NCBI RefSeq assembly: GCF_920984665.1
Contig: NZ_CAKLBP010000007.1
Span: 186,001-250,000, forward strand
Reading direction: 5' to 3'
DNA from: Pedobacter sp. Leaf170
GTDB lineage: Bacteria; Bacteroidota; Bacteroidia; Sphingobacteriales; Sphingobacteriaceae
Length of the DNA: 64,000 bases
The first letter of the stretch is position 1. The number at the start of each line of letters is the position of its first letter. The translations under genes were made by a program, and so were the position numbers. The notes beneath the pieces are model-generated. The model had not been told where the DNA came from. It did not search any database and worked only from the letters and a program-made list of their open reading frames with translations. Below, in pieces: positions 36,214 to 46,028 of this stretch.

Positions 36214-37512
36214 ATGATAGAAAAAGATAATAAGAAAACCATTCGCTCATGGGCTTTCTTCGATTGGGCAAATTCTGCTTACAATTTAGTTATCACTTCA
36301 ACAATTTTTCCGGTTTACTATGTAGCAGTAACTACAACCGAAGCACATGGTGATGAAGTTACCTTTTTTGGAAAAACCTTTATTAACACGGTTTTATCTA
36401 ACTATGCTCTGGCATTTGCTTATTTAATTATGGTGGTTTTACTACCAATCTTATCTTCCTATGCTGATGCAAAAGGCAAAAAGAAATTTTTTATGAAATT
36501 GTTCACTTATGTGGGTTCAATTTCTTGTATGTGCTTATTTTTCTTCAAGCTAGAAACGCTGGAAGCTGGAATTATTTGTTTCGTTTTAGCTGCAATGGGT
36601 TATGTTGGCGGCGTAATGTTTAATAATTCGTATTTGCCAATCATCGCATCTACTCAAAACCAGGATAAAGTGAGTGCGCAAGGTTTTTCTTATGGATACG
36701 TTGGCAGCGTAATTTTACAGCTAATTTGTTTTGTATTTGTGTTAAAACCAGAGCTTTTTGGCATTACAGATAAATCACTTCCTGCACAGATATCGTTTTT
36801 ACTAGTTGGGATTTGGTGGCTTGTATTTGCTCAAATTCCATTCAAGGCATTGCCAAAAGATATTCCTGTTTTATCTGCCGAAGAAAAAGGCATTTTAAAA
36901 AGCAGTTTTGGAGAATTTGAAAAGGTTTGGAATCAATTAAAACAAATGAGTTTTTTAAAGACCTACTTAATTGCGTTTTTCTTCTATTCTATGGGGGTAC
37001 AAACCATAATGCTTGCAGCAGCAGGTTTTGGGGCCAAAGTTTTAAAGCTAGAGTCGGGTAGTTTAATTGCGGTAATTTTAATTATTCAACTCGTAGCCAT
37101 ACTAGGTGCATGGCTAATGTCTAGGTTAGCCAAAAAATTAGGAAACGTTAATGTATTAATTATTGTAGTAATCATTTGGATTGCCTGCTGCATATATGGA
37201 TATTCAATCACTACAGAATATCAATTTTATGGTTTAGCGGCAATTGTAGGCTTAATAATGGGCGGCATCCAATCCTTATCACGTTCTACGTATTCTAAAC
37301 ATATACCCGAAAATACTACCGACACGGCTTCATTTTTTAGCTTTTACGATGCTACAGAAAAGTTAGCAATTGTAATCGGTTTATTCAGCTTTGCTTTAAT
37401 TGAAGGACTTACGCATAACATGCGCCAATCCATTATCGCTTTGGCATCATTTTTTATTGTTGGATTAATCTTTTTGGTAATCTTAAGAAAAAACGAACGC
37501 AGAGAAAACTAA
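36214..37512 (+). CDS. MFS transporter, UMF1/Atg22-like
   Basis: This 12-helix permease has 432 aa. The N-terminus KKTIRSWAFFDWANSAYNLV is the hallmark of the UMF1 (Atg22-like) branch of the major facilitator superfamily, and LMGGIQSLSRSTYSKHIP is the conserved cytoplasmic loop. Yeast Atg22 exports amino acids from vacuoles; bacterial members have no defined substrate. It is followed after 38 nt by the LutA-like gene on the same strand. Confidence 0.9.
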   Translation: MIEKDNKKTIRSWAFFDWANSAYNLVITSTIFPVYYVAVTTTEAHGDEVTFFGKTFINTVLSNYALAFAYLIMVVLLPILSSYADAKGKKKFFMKLFTYVGSISCMCLFFFKLETLEAGIICFVLAAMGYVGGVMFNNSYLPIIASTQNQDKVSAQGFSYGYVGSVILQLICFVFVLKPELFGITDKSLPAQISFLLVGIWWLVFAQIPFKALPKDIPVLSAEEKGILKSSFGEFEKVWNQLKQMSFLKTYLIAFFFYSMGVQTIMLAAAGFGAKVLKLESGSLIAVILIIQLVAILGAWLMSRLAKKLGNVNVLIIVVIIWIACCIYGYSITTEYQFYGLAAIVGLIMGGIQSLSRSTYSKHIPENTTDTASFFSFYDATEKLAIVIGLFSFALIEGLTHNMRQSIIALASFFIVGLIFLVILRKNERREN

Positions 37513-37550
37513 AAGTGTAAGTTTGTAGCTCCAATTGTAATGATAAATAG

Positions 37551-38288
37551 ATGAAAGTAGAATTGTTTGTTCCCTGTTTTGTAGACCAATTATATCCCGA
37601 AACCGCATTTAACACTTTAAGGTTATTAGAAAAATCGGGATGTGAGGTAGAATACAACTCAAAACAAACCTGTTGCGGACAGCCTGCTTACAACGCCGGT
37701 TATTGGGATGAGGCTAAAGAAGTTGGAACAAAATTTTTGAACGATTTTACGGAAAATACCTATGTGGTTGCACCATCCGCATCATGCGTAGGAATGGTAA
37801 AAGCTGGTTTTAATGATTTATTTACCAATACAATTGTTCACAATAAATGCCGCAGTTTGCAATCAAACATCTGGGAACTATCTGATTTCTTAATTAATGT
37901 GGCGAAGAAGGATTACTTCGGAGCAGAATTAGAAGGAAAAGCTGTTTACCATGATTCTTGCAGTGCTTTAAGAGAATGTAAAATAAAAGACGAACCACGT
38001 CAGCTTCTATCTAAAGTACATGGTTTAGAAATGCTTGAGTTACCCGATAACGATATGTGTTGTGGTTTTGGTGGTACTTTTGCTGTAAAATTTGATGCAA
38101 TTTCATCTGCCATGGCAGAACAAAAAGTTAACCATGCGCTTGCCCAACAAGCCGATTATATTATTTCTACAGATTTATCTTGTTTGCTTCATCTTCAAGG
38201 TTATATCGAAAAAAACAATCTGCCAATTAAAACCATGCATATTGCAGATGTTTTATGTAACGGTTGGTTAGAAAGCACAGAATATTAA
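37551..38288 (+). CDS. LutA/YkgE-like (Fe-S)-binding protein
   Basis: The protein has 245 aa with two CCG domains: TCCGQPAYNAGYWDEA and MCCGFGGTFAVKFDAIS. These CX31-39CCG motifs bind Fe-S or heterodisulfide-type clusters. In the L-lactate oxidation complex LutABC, LutA has this size and layout. lutB and lutC are not in the window, so its partner proteins would be elsewhere. The upstream permease could be an organic acid or amino acid carrier; that is speculation. Confidence 0.88.
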   Translation: MKVELFVPCFVDQLYPETAFNTLRLLEKSGCEVEYNSKQTCCGQPAYNAGYWDEAKEVGTKFLNDFTENTYVVAPSASCVGMVKAGFNDLFTNTIVHNKCRSLQSNIWELSDFLINVAKKDYFGAELEGKAVYHDSCSALRECKIKDEPRQLLSKVHGLEMLELPDNDMCCGFGGTFAVKFDAISSAMAEQKVNHALAQQADYIISTDLSCLLHLQGYIEKNNLPIKTMHIADVLCNGWLESTEY

Positions 38289-38353
38289 CAAACATATTAC
38301 TTCTGTTTGCTAAGCGTTTAACACTTTTTAACATGCTTTGCGTTAAATAAAAA

Positions 38354-38361
38354 TATCTTTG
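38354..38361 (+). promoter_or_regulatory. -7 box before the Gly-rich secreted protein
   Basis: TATCTTTG matches TAnnTTTG and lies 47 nt before the ATG at 38409. A TTTG 13 nt upstream is too close to be a normal -33 element. Confidence 0.4.
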
Positions 38362-38408
38362 TTAAACCTTTTTTAACCTTTCATATCTAACAACAAAAAC
38401 ATAACAAA

Positions 38409-39317
38409 ATGAAAAAAGTAATTCTCGCTTTTTTAGGCGTTTTATCTTTAGCATCTGTAGCGAGCGCACAAAAGAAAACATCTGGAGCAATACAATATGA
38501 AACTACTATTGATCCTGCTACGATGATGGCAGCAAGTGGTATTAAAATCCCCGAACAAATGGCTGCAAGAATGCCGTCTACAAGTAAATCAAATTTTGAG
38601 TTACTATTTAATGCCACAAATGCGAGTTACATGCCGGTTGAAGAAACAGAAGATAGTAACGGTGCTGGCGGTGGCGGCGGTGGAATGGGTCGTATGATGA
38701 GAGGTTTTGGTGGTGCAGGTGGTAACAGAGAATATTACTACACATTTGCTGATAAAAAATTAGTTGAGGTTTTCGATTTAAATGATACTACTTATGTTAT
38801 GCAAAGCGGATTAAAACTGAACACCTCAGGACCTATAAATACTTTTGGCGGTATGGGTAGAAACAATCCTAACGATACAACTAAACCTAAACCTATTGTT
38901 CCTCCAAAAATTGAGGTGGTTAAAACTGATGCTACTAAACAAATTTTAGGTTTAAACTGTAATGAGGTTATCGTAAAATCAACTCGTTCAGTTAAAATTT
39001 TAGGTATGGATAAAGATGTGACCGAAGAAACTCACATTTGGTACACTAAGGATTTAGGTTTTGATTTCTCACCAAATCCAAATATGTGGACAGAAGGAAC
39101 TGTTTTAGCAATTGAGGGCAGAGGAAACAGCACAATTGCTAAAAGCATTGAATATAGAAATGTTAGCAACAAAGATGTAACAGCACCAAAAAAAGCCATT
39201 GCTATTACCGATGCTGAATATAAAGTGAAGATGGAAAACATGATGAAACGTTTTAGAGGAAACGGAAACAACAGACCAGCCGGAGCTGGCGGACAAAGAG
39301 TTATCGTGGTTAACTAA
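38409..39317 (+). CDS. secreted GLPGLI-like/DUF4412-like protein, Gly-rich
   Basis: The protein has 302 aa with a clear signal peptide (VILAFLGVLSLASVASAQ). Two low-complexity Gly segments occur (GAGGGGGGMGRMMRGFGGAG and the C-terminal GNGNNRPAGAGGQR). The beta-strand pattern TKQILGLNCNEVIVKSTR then ETHIWYTKDLGFDFSP resembles the GLPGLI or DUF4412 type of Bacteroidota envelope proteins. Its role is unknown. A strong terminator follows. Confidence 0.78.
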   Translation: MKKVILAFLGVLSLASVASAQKKTSGAIQYETTIDPATMMAASGIKIPEQMAARMPSTSKSNFELLFNATNASYMPVEETEDSNGAGGGGGGMGRMMRGFGGAGGNREYYYTFADKKLVEVFDLNDTTYVMQSGLKLNTSGPINTFGGMGRNNPNDTTKPKPIVPPKIEVVKTDATKQILGLNCNEVIVKSTRSVKILGMDKDVTEETHIWYTKDLGFDFSPNPNMWTEGTVLAIEGRGNSTIAKSIEYRNVSNKDVTAPKKAIAITDAEYKVKMENMMKRFRGNGNNRPAGAGGQRVIVVN

Positions 39318-39336
39318 TTTAAATAAGTTATTTTAT

Positions 39337-39372
39337 TAAGCCTGCACAATTAAATTTGTGCAGGCTTTTTTA
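39337..39372 (+). terminator. rho-independent terminator
   Basis: AAGCCTGCACAAA pairs with TTTGTGCAGGCTT around ATTAAA-type loop bases, followed by a T-run. It ends the Gly-rich protein gene. Confidence 0.88.
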
Positions 39373-39499
39373 ATTTATCTACTATTTAAAAACAATAGCG
39401 ACTGTATATTTCCGGTTACATTTTGGCTAAAAACCACAATTGTTTAAATGTAATTTCAATATGAATGATTATTATTGACTATATCTAACATTCTTCAAA

Positions 39500-40582
39500 A
39501 TGCAAAACAACAATTCCTTACTGAACACAAAAAAACATTTCGAAATTTTAGATGGGTTAAGAGGAGTTGCCGCCATATCTGTAGTACTGTTTCATTTCAT
39601 GGAGATAATTTTCCCTCCCAAAGAAAATGTTATTGTTCATAGTTTTTTGGCAGTAGATTTTTTCTTCTGCTTATCAGGCTTTGTTATTGCCTATGCCTAT
39701 GATAGTAGGATAGCACATCTTGGTGTTTGGCAATTCATAAAACTCAGACTGATTAGATTACATCCATTAGTAGTGATTGGTTCGGTTTTAGGTTTACTAA
39801 CTTTTTTCTTAGATCCTTTTAGCAATTTTTATCCAACTTATGGATTCGGCCAGACATTGCTGATGTTTCTAGCCTCGGTTTTTTTAATCCCTTATCCTTT
39901 GATGGAGGAACGTTTTTTTAATTTATTCAATTTAAATGCGCCAGCTTGGTCGCTCTTTTGGGAATACATTGCCAACATTTTTTATGTATTCGTTCTGTAT
40001 AAGTTTAGTCGCAACACATTGCAAATTTTCACTTTCGTTGCCGCTGCATTAATTTGTTTTATCGCATTTAAATCAACCAATTTAATGGGCGGCTGGAGCG
40101 GATCAACATTTTGGGATGGTGGCGCACGTGTTTTATATTCTTTTTTAGTTGGAATGTTAATTTTCCGCTCAAACTGGGCAATTAAAAATAATATAGGGTT
40201 TTTAGGATTATCAGCTTTGCTGTTGTTGGCATTTATAGTTCCTTTTAATGATAATTACAATTGGCTCACCGAACCCTTAATTGTGTTAATTTACTTTCCT
40301 GTTTTGGTTGCTTTGGGTGCTGGTGCAACGATAAAACCTAAGTTAGAGCCTTTGTGTAAACTTTCAGGAGAAATTTCTTACCCCTTGTACATGATTCATT
40401 ATCCATTCATTTGGGTATTTTTAACCTATTTTGTAGAGATTAAACCAGAGATGGCTTTACTCAAATTTACAGTGCCAGTTTATATGGTCTTATTAATCGG
40501 TTTTGCGTATTTAACAATGCGTTTTATTGATGTACCAATTCGTAATTATCTGAAAAATAAATGGGTGAAAAATAATAGATAA
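39500..40582 (+). CDS. acyltransferase family 3 membrane protein
   Basis: The protein has 360 aa with about ten hydrophobic spans. The N-terminal motif FEILDGLRGVAAISVVLFHF contains the conserved Arg and His of acyltransferase-3 proteins. A later span has SYPLYMIHYPFIWVF, another family landmark. Such enzymes O-acetylate or acylate surface polysaccharides, lipids or antibiotics. No glycan genes are adjacent, so the acceptor is unknown. Confidence 0.93.
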   Translation: MQNNNSLLNTKKHFEILDGLRGVAAISVVLFHFMEIIFPPKENVIVHSFLAVDFFFCLSGFVIAYAYDSRIAHLGVWQFIKLRLIRLHPLVVIGSVLGLLTFFLDPFSNFYPTYGFGQTLLMFLASVFLIPYPLMEERFFNLFNLNAPAWSLFWEYIANIFYVFVLYKFSRNTLQIFTFVAAALICFIAFKSTNLMGGWSGSTFWDGGARVLYSFLVGMLIFRSNWAIKNNIGFLGLSALLLLAFIVPFNDNYNWLTEPLIVLIYFPVLVALGAGATIKPKLEPLCKLSGEISYPLYMIHYPFIWVFLTYFVEIKPEMALLKFTVPVYMVLLIGFAYLTMRFIDVPIRNYLKNKWVKNNR

Positions 40583-40628
40583 TTGACTTGTAATTTTATT
40601 CATGAAATCAATTAGTATTAATCAAAAC

Positions 40629-40659
40629 TTGCATTTTAACGCAAAAAACAGCATCTTTG
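40629..40659 (+). promoter_or_regulatory. promoter of the thrS-infC-rpmI-rplT cluster
   Basis: TTG at 40629-40631 and CATCTTTG at 40652-40659 (one mismatch to TAnnTTTG) are spaced as in Bacteroidota promoters. The leader would then be about 90 nt long, unlike the near-leaderless genes elsewhere. It contains AATCAC-TTTGTAT-GTGATT at 40670-40688, a small hairpin. Confidence 0.45.
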
Positions 40660-40756
40660 CAGCAAATAAAATCACTTTGTATGTGATTTAGAAATAAAAT
40701 TATTTGTAAACCGTTCCAATATTCCAGCGTGATGAGGGGCAAAATCATAGTTGTAG

Positions 40757-42682
40757 ATGATTAATATTACTTTACCTGACGGCTCCGTTCGTCAGTATGA
40801 AAAGGGCACTTCTGCTCATCAAATTGCATTGTCAATTTCCGAAGGTTTAGCAAGAAACGTTTTAGCTGCAGAAGTTAATGGCGAAGTTTGGGATTCAACA
40901 CGTCCAATTGAAGCAGATTCTTCTGTAAAATTACTAACCTGGAATGATGCTGAAGGCAAAACTACTTTTTGGCATTCATCGGCACACTTAATGGCCGAAG
41001 CTTTAGAGGCGCTATATCCTGGTACAAAATTCGGTATAGGCCCGGCAATTGAAACTGGTTTTTATTACGATGTAGATTTTGGTGACAAGGAATTTTCTTC
41101 GGATGATTTCAAAGCCATTGAAACAAAAATGATTGAATTGGCTAAGCAAAAAGAAACTTTCAAACGCGAAAGTGTAAGCAAAGCTGATGCAATTAAATAT
41201 TTTACAGAAAAGGGCGATGAATACAAACTTGATTTAATTGATGGTTTGGAGGATGGAAAAATAACTTTCTATTCTCAGGGAGCTTTTACCGATTTATGTC
41301 GCGGTCCGCACATTCCAAATACTAGTTTTGTTAAAGCAGTAAAACTGATGAATGTTGCAGGTGCATACTGGAGAGGTGATGAAACTAAAAAACAATTAAC
41401 ACGTATTTACGGTGTAACTTTTCCAAAAGCAAGCGAGCTTACCGAATATCTTGCAATGATTGAGGAAGCTAAAAAACGCGATCACCGCAAGCTGGGAAAA
41501 GAGCTTGAGCTATTTGCTTTCTCAGAGAAAGTTGGAATGGGTTTACCTTTATGGTTACCTAAAGGAACAGCTTTGCGTGAGCGTTTGGTAAACTTTTTAA
41601 CTAAAGCGCAGGCAAAAGCTGGATATGAACAAGTAGTTACGCCACATATTGGCCATAAAAACCTGTATGTAACTTCTGGTCACTGGGAAAAATATGGTAA
41701 AGATTCATTTCAGCCAATAAAAACGCCTCAAGAAGGAGAGGAGTTTTTCTTAAAGCCGATGAACTGCCCGCATCACTGTGAAATTTATAAAACAAAACCA
41801 CGTTCATACAAAGATCTTCCGGTTCGTTTTGCCGAATTTGGAACAGTATATCGTTACGAACAAAGTGGCGAATTACATGGTTTAACTCGTGTACGTGGCT
41901 TTACTCAGGATGATGCACACTTATTCTGTATGCCGGAACAAGTAAAAGATGAGTTTAAGAAAGTTATTGATTTGGTGCTTTATGTATTTAAATCTTTAGG
42001 TTTTGAAAACTATACCGCTCAAATTTCGTTAAGAGATCCTGATAATAAAGCTAAATACATTGGCTCTGATGAAAATTGGAAGCTTTCTGAAAATGCTATT
42101 ATCGAGGCTGCTGCAGAAAAAGGCTTAAATACTGTAATTGAATATGGTGAGGCTGCCTTCTATGGCCCGAAGCTGGATTTTATGGTTAAAGATGCTTTAG
42201 GCAGAAAGTGGCAGTTAGGTACAATTCAGGTTGATTATAACCTTCCTGAGCGTTTTGAATTAGAATACACTGGTAGCGATAATCAGAAACACAGACCAGT
42301 AATGATACACCGTGCACCATTTGGTTCACTAGAACGTTTTATTGCAGTTTTGATTGAACATTGTGCCGGAAACTTCCCTTTATGGTTAAGTCCGGAGCAA
42401 TATATTATTCTTCCTATTTCAGAAAAATATGAAGAATATGCAAAAAAAGTTTTAGATGAATTAAATAATTCCGATATTCGCGGGCTGATTGACTTTCGAG
42501 ATGAGAAAATCGGTCGCAAAATCCGCGATGCGGAGGTTAAAAAAATCCCTTACATGCTCATCATTGGTGAGAAAGAAATGGCTGAAGGTAAAATTTCAAT
42601 CAGAAAACATGGCGAGGGAGATTTAGGTGAAATGACGTTGGAGGAGTTCAGCGGCTTATTATTAAAAGAAATAACAGTTTAA
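40757..42682 (+). CDS. thrS: threonyl-tRNA synthetase
   Basis: This class II synthetase (641 aa) charges tRNA-Thr. Domains in order: TGS (residues about 1-62, [20 protein letters not shown]), the editing/SAD domain with [11 protein letters not shown] and CRGPHI, a catalytic core with [21 protein letters not shown] and [13 protein letters not shown], and the anticodon-binding domain. Length is standard. It heads a translation cluster followed by infC, 23 nt downstream. Confidence 0.98.
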   Translation: MINITLPDGSVRQYEKGTSAHQIALSISEGLARNVLAAEVNGEVWDSTRPIEADSSVKLLTWNDAEGKTTFWHSSAHLMAEALEALYPGTKFGIGPAIETGFYYDVDFGDKEFSSDDFKAIETKMIELAKQKETFKRESVSKADAIKYFTEKGDEYKLDLIDGLEDGKITFYSQGAFTDLCRGPHIPNTSFVKAVKLMNVAGAYWRGDETKKQLTRIYGVTFPKASELTEYLAMIEEAKKRDHRKLGKELELFAFSEKVGMGLPLWLPKGTALRERLVNFLTKAQAKAGYEQVVTPHIGHKNLYVTSGHWEKYGKDSFQPIKTPQEGEEFFLKPMNCPHHCEIYKTKPRSYKDLPVRFAEFGTVYRYEQSGELHGLTRVRGFTQDDAHLFCMPEQVKDEFKKVIDLVLYVFKSLGFENYTAQISLRDPDNKAKYIGSDENWKLSENAIIEAAAEKGLNTVIEYGEAAFYGPKLDFMVKDALGRKWQLGTIQVDYNLPERFELEYTGSDNQKHRPVMIHRAPFGSLERFIAVLIEHCAGNFPLWLSPEQYIILPISEKYEEYAKKVLDELNNSDIRGLIDFRDEKIGRKIRDAEVKKIPYMLIIGEKEMAEGKISIRKHGEGDLGEMTLEEFSGLLLKEITV

Positions 42683-42705
42683 ATTAAAATTAATATTATA
42701 CAAAT

Positions 42706-43275
42706 TTGGCATTAGGAAGACCAGGATTTAACAGGGGACCACGTCCGCCTTTTAAGAAAAAAGAAGCAGAACATAACATTAATCAGTTTATTAAATCGCC
42801 TGAAGTGCGTTTAGCAGGCGATAATGTTGAACCGGGGATTTATCCTTTGGCTAAAGCTTTGGCACTTGCTGATGAACTGGAATTAGATTTGGTAGAAATT
42901 TCTCCGAATGCTGTACCTCCGGTTTGTAGAATTATAGATTACAGCAAATTCGTTTACGAGCAGAAGAAAAAGCAAAAGGAAATTAAATCTAATGCTAAAC
43001 AAACTGTTATTAAGGAGATTCGTTTCGGTCCTAATACAAACGACCACGATTTCCAGTTTAAATTAAAACATGCCATCAGCTTTTTAGAGAACGGTGAGAA
43101 AGTTAGAGCTTATGTGCATTTTAAAGGTAGAGCAATTGTTTACAAAGAGCAGGGAGAAATTTTATTACTAAAATTTGCTCAGGCTTTGGAAGATGTAGGA
43201 AAAGTAGAGTTATTACCGAAGTTAGAAGGTAAACGTATGTTCCTAACAGTTGCGCCTAAAGTAGCAAAAAAATAA
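42706..43275 (+). CDS. infC: translation initiation factor IF-3, TTG start
   Basis: IF-3 (189 aa) keeps ribosomal subunits apart and checks the start codon. The N-domain has [20 protein letters not shown] and [20 protein letters not shown]; the C-domain has [20 protein letters not shown] and [11 protein letters not shown]. The start is TTG: in frame, only TAT-TAT-ACA-AAT lies between an upstream TAA and this codon, and no ATG occurs before the conserved domain. In E. coli, infC uses the rare AUU so IF-3 limits its own synthesis; a TTG here would suit the same logic. Confidence 0.97.
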   Translation: MALGRPGFNRGPRPPFKKKEAEHNINQFIKSPEVRLAGDNVEPGIYPLAKALALADELELDLVEISPNAVPPVCRIIDYSKFVYEQKKKQKEIKSNAKQTVIKEIRFGPNTNDHDFQFKLKHAISFLENGEKVRAYVHFKGRAIVYKEQGEILLLKFAQALEDVGKVELLPKLEGKRMFLTVAPKVAKK

Positions 43276-43304
43276 AAATAGGTTTATAAATTAAAAAACA
43301 GGTT

Positions 43305-43505
43305 ATGCCAAAAATGAAAACCAATTCCAGTGCTAAAAAGCGTTTTTCGCTTACTGGAACAGGTAAAATCAAAAGAAACAACGCATACAAAAGTCACATC
43401 TTAACAAAGATGAGTACTAAACGTAAACGTGCACTTGGAAATGCTAGCATGGTAACAGCAGCAGATACTGGTAACGTTAAACGTATGCTTTGTATCGGAA
43501 AGTAA
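43305..43505 (+). CDS. rpmI: 50S ribosomal protein L35
   Basis: A basic protein of 66 aa. It starts [20 protein letters not shown], typical of L35, and has [20 protein letters not shown]. It lies 29 nt after infC in the standard infC-rpmI-rplT order. Confidence 0.98.
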   Translation: MPKMKTNSSAKKRFSLTGTGKIKRNNAYKSHILTKMSTKRKRALGNASMVTAADTGNVKRMLCIGK

Positions 43506-43580
43506 TTTATTAATTCACCAGGTATCAGGCATTAAAGTTCCTTTAAATTAGGACGCCGCTTACCAAAAAACAACAACAAC

Positions 43581-43925
43581 ATGCCACGTTCGGTAAACGC
43601 AGTAGCTTCGAGAAGAAGAAGAAAAAAAATCCTTAACCTTGCAAAAGGTTATTGGGGAGCAAGAAGTAAGGTTTATACTGTTGCTAAAAACACAGTAGAA
43701 AAAGGTTTGCAATATGCATACCGTGACCGTAAAGTTAAGAAAAGAGAATTCCGCGGATTATGGATCCAACGTATTAATGCAGGTGCTCGTCAGCACGGTA
43801 TTTCTTACTCTCAATTAATTGGTAAACTTGCTTCGAAAGAAATCGGTTTAAACCGTAAAGTATTAGCTGATTTAGCAATGAATCACCCTGAAGCTTTCAA
43901 AGCTGTAATTGATGCAGTAAAATAG
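43581..43925 (+). CDS. rplT: 50S ribosomal protein L20
   Basis: A protein of 114 aa. It begins [20 protein letters not shown] with [15 protein letters not shown] and [20 protein letters not shown], all L20 landmarks. L20 binds 23S rRNA early in assembly and, in other bacteria, represses its own operon. A strong terminator follows. Confidence 0.98.
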   Translation: MPRSVNAVASRRRRKKILNLAKGYWGARSKVYTVAKNTVEKGLQYAYRDRKVKKREFRGLWIQRINAGARQHGISYSQLIGKLASKEIGLNRKVLADLAMNHPEAFKAVIDAVK

Positions 43926-43957
43926 AAATTTTCGCTTCGGCGATAATCATATTTTAA

Positions 43958-43990
43958 AAAAGTCCTGATGCAAATCAGGACTTTTTTTTT
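43958..43990 (+). terminator. rho-independent terminator of the translation cluster
   Basis: AAGTCCTGAT and ATCAGGACTT form a 10-bp stem around GCAA, followed by a run of T. It ends the rplT transcript and lies just before the convergent YegP gene stop. Confidence 0.9.
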
Positions 43991-43991
43991 G

Positions 43992-44324
43992 TTAAAGCGT
44001 TTGGTCATCAATTGATGCATCAGGTGCATTACTTTTTACCGATGCGATGCCATTATCTCTAGAAGCTTCACTTTCGTACATTTGGCTCGAACCAATAATT
44101 TGCCCGTTAGTAGCTTTAAGGTTGAAATAAGCTTTGTCGTTCGTGGATGTTTTTTTCTCAAACTTAGAATCATCCTGTGAGTTTTTTCTTACAGATTCGA
44201 TTCCATTTTCGCAGTTGGCTTTTGTTACATAGCCTTCACTGCTTAAAATCGTTTGTCCATTACCGGCGTTTAAATTAAACTGAAATTCGCCATTTTTTCT
44301 TTTACTGATTACAAATTTTCCCAT
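43992..44324 (-). CDS. YegP family protein (two DUF1508 repeats)
   Basis: The protein has 110 aa with two tandem copies of one fold. Copy 1 is about residues 10-48 (NGEFQFNLNAGNGQTILSSE) and copy 2 is about residues 60-98 (KAYFNLKATNGQIIGSSQMY); each is followed by a short helix ending in NGI.SV. This is the DUF1508 pattern of YegP. Role unknown; in some bacteria these proteins are stress-induced. Confidence 0.93.
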   Translation of the reverse strand: MGKFVISKRKNGEFQFNLNAGNGQTILSSEGYVTKANCENGIESVRKNSQDDSKFEKKTSTNDKAYFNLKATNGQIIGSSQMYESEASRDNGIASVKSNAPDASIDDQTL

Positions 44325-44406
44325 TTCTAATTTTTAAATAAATAATACCAATTATCTATAGGAGATGATTTTATTTAAAGTTATAAAATCAGTTTCAAAT
44401 TAAAAA

Positions 44407-45654
44407 CTATTTGTAATCCATCTTATATTTTGAAAGATTAGGCTTGTTATTCTTCTTTCTGATTAATTCAGCTTCATAAATAGTTCTGCCTAAGTTTTTC
44501 ATAAAAGGAAAGCATACGGTTTCGTATTCATATTTATTATCATTGTAAATGCCATTTTCATTACTTTGAACAACTGCTGTTAGTAAAAATTCAATGCCAT
44601 TTTTAAAATCTATGAAATATGAATTATCAATGATAAAACCGTAGCTATCTCCATACTTATTAAAAATTCTTATGTTTTCATCCGGTTGGATTTTTAGCTC
44701 ACGCCCATAGTAAAGCATTTTAGCATAAGTTGGCCAAAATTCCTTTGCATCATATTTTGGAAAATCACTCTCGTTTGGCATTTTGCTCATGTAAGTATAA
44801 ATCAATTTATAATCCTCTGCAGTTAAATTATATCGTTCTTTTACTGGAAAAACTTCTGGAAACATTAACTTTTTCATCAGTTGTTGTTGGTCCTCAATTG
44901 CAAAAGCATTTTTATTCTCTAAACTAAATGGCTTGTTTATTAATTTATCGGCACTGTCTAAATAACCTTTACCCATCACCGTATTGGTTAAGTTTAAATT
45001 ATATTCTTTTTCGTCGTACTGTGCCGACTGGCTGTAGATTAATTTATTTCCATTATAAAATTTAACCGGATTGGTGTGCTTAGATGTTTCGCCGGCATCG
45101 CCAACGGCCAAACGGTTTAATATTCTGCTATTAGCCAGTCCATTCTTTCTTAGCTTTTTATTTATTTCGGCTCTTCCAATAAATTCGAAAAGCCTATTAA
45201 ATGCATCGTTATCGCTGGTTAGCAAAATCTTTTTAATGTAATGCTCAATGCTTGGTAAACCATTTTGTGCTGAGGTATCTTTAGTAACTTTGGTTTGTTT
45301 TTTAAAAGCACTATCTGTTATCATTACGCTTTTAGCTGTTAAACCGGTAATTTTTAATCTATTTACTTTTTCCAAAGCAAAAATCACGGCTGCTAACTTT
45401 ACTGTACTTGCAGGATAAAAGTAACGGTGTGCATCAAGGTTATAACTAAAACTTTTAAAGCTGGGTTTGTTGTTGGCGTCCCGATTAATTTGCGTGTATA
45501 AAACCTGAATTTGATTTTTATCAGGATGTGTTAAAACACCACTAAAAAGTTCGGGCTTGGTTTTCATTAAGTTTTCGAGATATGTGGTATCTATTTTTTG
45601 TGCCATAGCTGAAAAACATGCAAATAGTAGGAGTGAAGTGAAAATTGATTTCAT
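44407..45654 (-). CDS. secreted serine hydrolase (class A beta-lactamase-like)
   Basis: The protein has 415 aa with signal peptide SIFTSLLLFACFSAMAQ. The SxxK motif is PASTVKLAAVIFALEK (Ser-Thr-Val-Lys), and TSDNDAFNRLFEF provides the SDN motif of penicillin-binding/beta-lactamase enzymes. Compared with class A beta-lactamases (about 290 aa) it has a long extension, so it may be a PBP-like peptidase rather than a lactamase. The start at 45654 precedes the signal peptide; the longer ORF start is less likely. The cobalamin riboswitch is immediately upstream, in the opposite direction. Confidence 0.85.
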   Translation of the reverse strand: MKSIFTSLLLFACFSAMAQKIDTTYLENLMKTKPELFSGVLTHPDKNQIQVLYTQINRDANNKPSFKSFSYNLDAHRYFYPASTVKLAAVIFALEKVNRLKITGLTAKSVMITDSAFKKQTKVTKDTSAQNGLPSIEHYIKKILLTSDNDAFNRLFEFIGRAEINKKLRKNGLANSRILNRLAVGDAGETSKHTNPVKFYNGNKLIYSQSAQYDEKEYNLNLTNTVMGKGYLDSADKLINKPFSLENKNAFAIEDQQQLMKKLMFPEVFPVKERYNLTAEDYKLIYTYMSKMPNESDFPKYDAKEFWPTYAKMLYYGRELKIQPDENIRIFNKYGDSYGFIIDNSYFIDFKNGIEFLLTAVVQSNENGIYNDNKYEYETVCFPFMKNLGRTIYEAELIRKKNNKPNLSKYKMDYK

Positions 45655-45738
45655 GTTAGGTATTTGAATCTTAAAGTTAACGTTTTGTATTTCAAATGCC
45701 ATTTTCCATCATCCATTTTACAACCAACATTATTTTAT

Positions 45739-45746
45739 TACTTTTG
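45739..45746 (+). promoter_or_regulatory. -7 box of the cobalamin riboswitch transcript
   Basis: TACTTTTG fits TAnnTTTG and lies just upstream of the first bases of the riboswitch, so the transcript would begin at about 45750, at the aptamer 5' end. Confidence 0.5.
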
Positions 45747-45747
45747 C

Positions 45748-45920
45748 AGCGCTTTTGGTTTCCGGCTTTACACCCGGAATTAAAAGGGAATGCAGTGAAA
45801 TTCTGCAACTGTCCCGCAGCTGTAAGCTCTATAACGGTAATTCAATCTAAAGCCACTGTTTTTAATTAAACGGGAAGGTAGAAATCACCGGGAGTAAGTC
45901 AGAAGACCTGCCTTTAGCGA
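45748..45920 (+). ncRNA. cobalamin (AdoCbl-type) riboswitch
   Basis: The aptamer blocks are visible in order: GGGAATGCAGTG and AAATTCTGCAACTG, then TCCCGCAGCTGTAAG, GCCACTG, GGGAAGGT and the end block GTCAGAAGACCTGCC. These are the conserved core and B12-box sequences of cobalamin riboswitches. It precedes the TonB-dependent receptor and in the bound state should switch off its expression. The 110 nt after it, before the btuB ATG, form the expression platform. Confidence 0.95.
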
Positions 45921-46028
45921 TTAATTTCATAGCTTTCGGGGATTGAAGCTAGGATTGAGGTACTTAACGTTACACGTATTTTCATTTCCTTTCCTAATCT
46001 GTTGGCTGTGGGCAAAACTCACAATCAA

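Noticed and set aside
46002..46028. TTG start for the BtuB-like receptor
   Set aside because: Adds nine polar residues before a normal signal peptide; ATG at 46029 is sufficient.
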